NCBI RefSeq assembly: GCF_025642135.1 | Contig: NZ_CP106793.1 | Coordinates: 1,240,001 to 1,304,000 of the forward strand | Direction: 5' to 3' | DNA: 64,000 nucleotides | From: Streptomyces cynarae | GTDB taxonomy: Bacteria; Actinomycetota; Actinomycetes; Streptomycetales; Streptomycetaceae | Notes under the pieces: generated by a model | What the model was told of the DNA's origin: nothing | The model's input: only the letters and a program-made list of their open reading frames with translations | Databases searched by the model: none | Position numbers and translations under genes: made by a program | In this document: positions 62,170 to 64,000 of the stretch, piece after piece | How positions within the stretch are numbered: the first letter of the stretch is position 1 | Layout of the letters: each line of letters opens with the position of its first letter

Positions 62170-62649
62170 TTGAGCACCCACACGACCGGGTCCGCGATCC
62201 AGCGGATCTTCATCGACAAGCAGAGCCCCGCCGCCCATCAGGCGTTGGTGCGGACCTCCGAAGCCGTACGGGCGGTCGCCGCCGAGGCGGGGCTCGACCG
62301 GACGCTCGTGGAACTGGTCAATCTGCGCGTGTCGCAGATCAACGGCTGCGCGTACTGCCTCAACGTACACACGAACGCCGCCCTGCGCGCGGGTGAGACC
62401 CCACAACGCCTCGGCGTGCTGGCGGCCTGGCGGGACACCGAACTGTTCACACCGGACGAACGCGCGGCGCTCGCGCTCGCCGAGGCGACCACGAACCCCG
62501 CCGACACGACCGCGCAGGAGGCCGCGTACGGCACCGCACGGGAGGTCCTCACCGACGACCAGATCTCCGCCGTGATCTGGGTGGCGGTCACCATCAACGC
62601 CTTCAACCGGGTCTCGGTCATGAGCGGGCATCCGGTACGGAACCGGTAG
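62170..62649 (+). CDS. Carboxymuconolactone decarboxylase / AhpD-like peroxidase
   Basis: A 159-residue AhpD-fold protein. The redox centre is C60-AYC63 followed by H67 (NGCAYCLNVH), the usual CxxC...H of alkylhydroperoxidase-like proteins. It probably reduces peroxides together with a thiol partner. TTG 62170 with GAAGGAGT upstream is the best start. It pairs with pirin across a shared promoter, an arrangement frequent in Streptomyces. Confidence 0.9.
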   Translation: MSTHTTGSAIQRIFIDKQSPAAHQALVRTSEAVRAVAAEAGLDRTLVELVNLRVSQINGCAYCLNVHTNAALRAGETPQRLGVLAAWRDTELFTPDERAALALAEATTNPADTTAQEAAYGTAREVLTDDQISAVIWVAVTINAFNRVSVMSGHPVRNR

Positions 62650-62844
62650 GCCCGGTCGACGGTCCTGGCGTGCGGTCATCTCCGGAGGAGATGACCGCCA
62701 TCCCGAACCATCACGACGGATGGGGAAGCAAACGACGCGGCCGAGCGCTGACGCCCCCGTGAGAGCACCGAGGAAGCTGCTCGATCACCGCCAGGCGTCC
62801 TTCCGAGCCGGTCCTGCCGGCTCCCCGTCCCGAAGAAGGTCCCC

Positions 62845-64000
62845 GTGTCCCAGTCCTCCGGTGTCCGGACTCCGTCCAAGATCACCAGCGCCGCACCCGC
62901 GCACGGTGTGGCGGGCTGGCTGATCGCCTTGCTGGCCGTCGCCTCCGGCATGACGGTCGCCAACCTTTACTACGCGCAGCCGCTGCTGTCGTCCCTGCGG
63001 GACGTCTTCCACATCAGCACGGCCACCGCGGGCACGCTGATCACGCTCACCCAGGTCGGCTACGTGATCGGCATGGTCTTCCTGGTGCCGCTCGGCGACC
63101 GGCTGGAGAAGCGCGGCCTGATCACCGTCCTCCTGACGGTCACGACCCTCGCCCTGGTGGCCGCCGGCCTCGCGACCGGGTTCCCGATGCTGCTGACCGC
63201 CTCCCTGATCAGCGGTGCCACGTCCGTGGTCGCACAGATCCTGGTCCCGTTCGCGGCGAGCCTCGCCCCGGACCACGCCCGGGGCCGGATCGTGGGCCGG
63301 GTGATGAGCGGCCTGCTCACCGGCATCCTGCTCTCCCGCACCCTGAGCAGCCTGGTCTCCGACGTCGCCGGCTGGCGTGTCGTCTACCTCGGGTCCGCCG
63401 TCCTGATGGCCCTCCTGGCCGTCGCCCTGCGGGCCGCGCTGCCCAAGCACGCCCCCACCACGACCGTCCCGTACCACCACGTGCTGCGCTCCACCGCCGC
63501 ACTGGTGCGCAGGCATCCCGCGCTGCTGCGCCGCGGCCTGTACCAGGCGGCGATGTTCGGCGCCTTCAGCGCCTTCTGGACCACCGTCTCCTACGTCCTG
63601 ACCGGCCCCCGCTTCCACTACTCCCCCGTCGGCGTCGGCATCTTCGCCCTCGTCGGAGCCGCCGGTGCGGCCATCGCCCCGCTGGCCGGGCACTGGGCCG
63701 ACCACGGACTGACCCGGCGCATGACCGGCGCCGCGTTCGCCGCCGCCGCGCTGGCCTTCGCGCTCGCCGGCTTCGGCGGGCACAGCGTCGTGCTGATCGC
63801 CCTGGCCGCGATCCTCATCGACATGGCCGTCCAGACCACCCTGATCCTCGGCCAGCACACGGTCTACCAACTCGACGCCGGCGCCCGGGCCCGCCTCAAC
63901 TCGGCCTTCATCGCCACCTTCTTCCTCGGCGGCGCCCTCGGCTCCCAGCTCGGCTCGATCGCCTACCGCGCCGGCGGCTGGGGCGCGGTCAGCGTCCTCG
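62845..64000 (+). CDS. MFS transporter, YgaY/arabinose-efflux-like, cut by window end
   Basis: At least 385 residues, running past the window edge. From GTG 62845 (GAAGAAGG upstream) the sequence begins VSQSSGVRTPSKI, then helices ALLAVASGMTVANLYYAQPLLSSLRDVFHISTATAGTLITLTQVGYVIGMVFLVPLGDRLEKRGL. The ANLYYAQPLL start is the mark of the MFS group of drug or sugar efflux pumps (YgaY). At least ten helices are seen. It probably exports a small toxic compound. The 195 bases before it contain no other gene. Confidence 0.88.
   Translation, partial: MSQSSGVRTPSKITSAAPAHGVAGWLIALLAVASGMTVANLYYAQPLLSSLRDVFHISTATAGTLITLTQVGYVIGMVFLVPLGDRLEKRGLITVLLTVTTLALVAAGLATGFPMLLTASLISGATSVVAQILVPFAASLAPDHARGRIVGRVMSGLLTGILLSRTLSSLVSDVAGWRVVYLGSAVLMALLAVALRAALPKHAPTTTVPYHHVLRSTAALVRRHPALLRRGLYQAAMFGAFSAFWTTVSYVLTGPRFHYSPVGVGIFALVGAAGAAIAPLAGHWADHGLTRRMTGAAFAAAALAFALAGFGGHSVVLIALAAILIDMAVQTTLILGQHTVYQLDAGARARLNSAFIATFFLGGALGSQLGSIAYRAGGWGAVSVL

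Overview
The window is high-GC actinomycete DNA, almost certainly a Streptomyces chromosome. Genes have GC-rich third positions, many start with GTG, clear GGAGG-type ribosome binding sites decide most starts, and the gene families (TetR, MarR, IclR, PucR, Lrp, DUF5302, DUF6510, YoaK, STAS/anti-sigma) are typical of the genus. I see no rRNA, tRNA, CRISPR array or intact insertion sequence. The density of catabolic operons, local regulators and gene remnants suggests an accessory part of the chromosome.

Layout. 0-5 kb: RNA-processing genes (DEAD-box helicase, RNase J), a DUF5302 protein and a MerR regulator. 5.4-6.0 kb: remnants of a divergent anti-sigma kinase / STAS antagonist pair. 6-10 kb: a GNAT gene and a MarR regulon (marR, azoreductase, nitroreductase, NmrA-type protein); a matching 25-bp palindrome lies before marR and in the azoreductase/nitroreductase promoter region. 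10-12 kb: a gene graveyard holding a fragment of an operon (hydroxylase end fused to an acetoacetyl-CoA synthetase start), a TetR 3' end, and a second TetR gene broken at a perfect hairpin. 12-18.5 kb: a flavin monooxygenase-SDR-aldehyde dehydrogenase operon, an MFS transporter and an AraC regulator.

18.6-32 kb: twelve genes run on the minus strand towards aspartase. In transcription order they are two sarcosine/N-methyltryptophan oxidase-like flavoenzymes, an aspartoacylase-like deacylase, a polar amino-acid ABC transporter (binding protein, permease, ATPase), a second deacylase, an aldehyde dehydrogenase, an aldo/keto reductase (frameshifted at G8), a HAD hydrolase, a glutamylputrescine-oxidase-like flavoenzyme and aspartate ammonia-lyase. 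An IclR gene diverges from them. 33-39 kb: a LysR remnant, an ACT-less homoserine dehydrogenase, an aldehyde dehydrogenase, an Lrp regulator, and two more copies of the same IclR gene, the first preceded by the debris of a third oxidase gene. I infer a large amino-acid or amine catabolic locus that grew by duplication of an oxidase-IclR divergent unit; the substrate is unknown.

39-47 kb: a translationally coupled gabT - FAD/Fe-S dehydrogenase - gabD operon with a divergent PucR regulator (GABA or omega-amino acid catabolism). 47-50 kb: a quinone-oxidoreductase-like gene that looks leaderless, and a molybdopterin oxidoreductase / ferredoxin-reductase / DUF6510 operon. 50-64 kb: alpha/beta hydrolase, amidohydrolase, isochorismatase-like hydrolase, DoxX, YoaK, two MFS transporters, a YcxB-like membrane protein, a pyruvate-oxidase-like ThDP enzyme, a small acetyltransferase, pirin and an AhpD-like protein. 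Here an unfamiliar element, two CAGCGCAC half-sites exactly 22 bp apart, occurs four times; three copies point at the hydrolase, the amidohydrolase and the ThDP enzyme. It is the best candidate in the window for an undescribed regulatory system.
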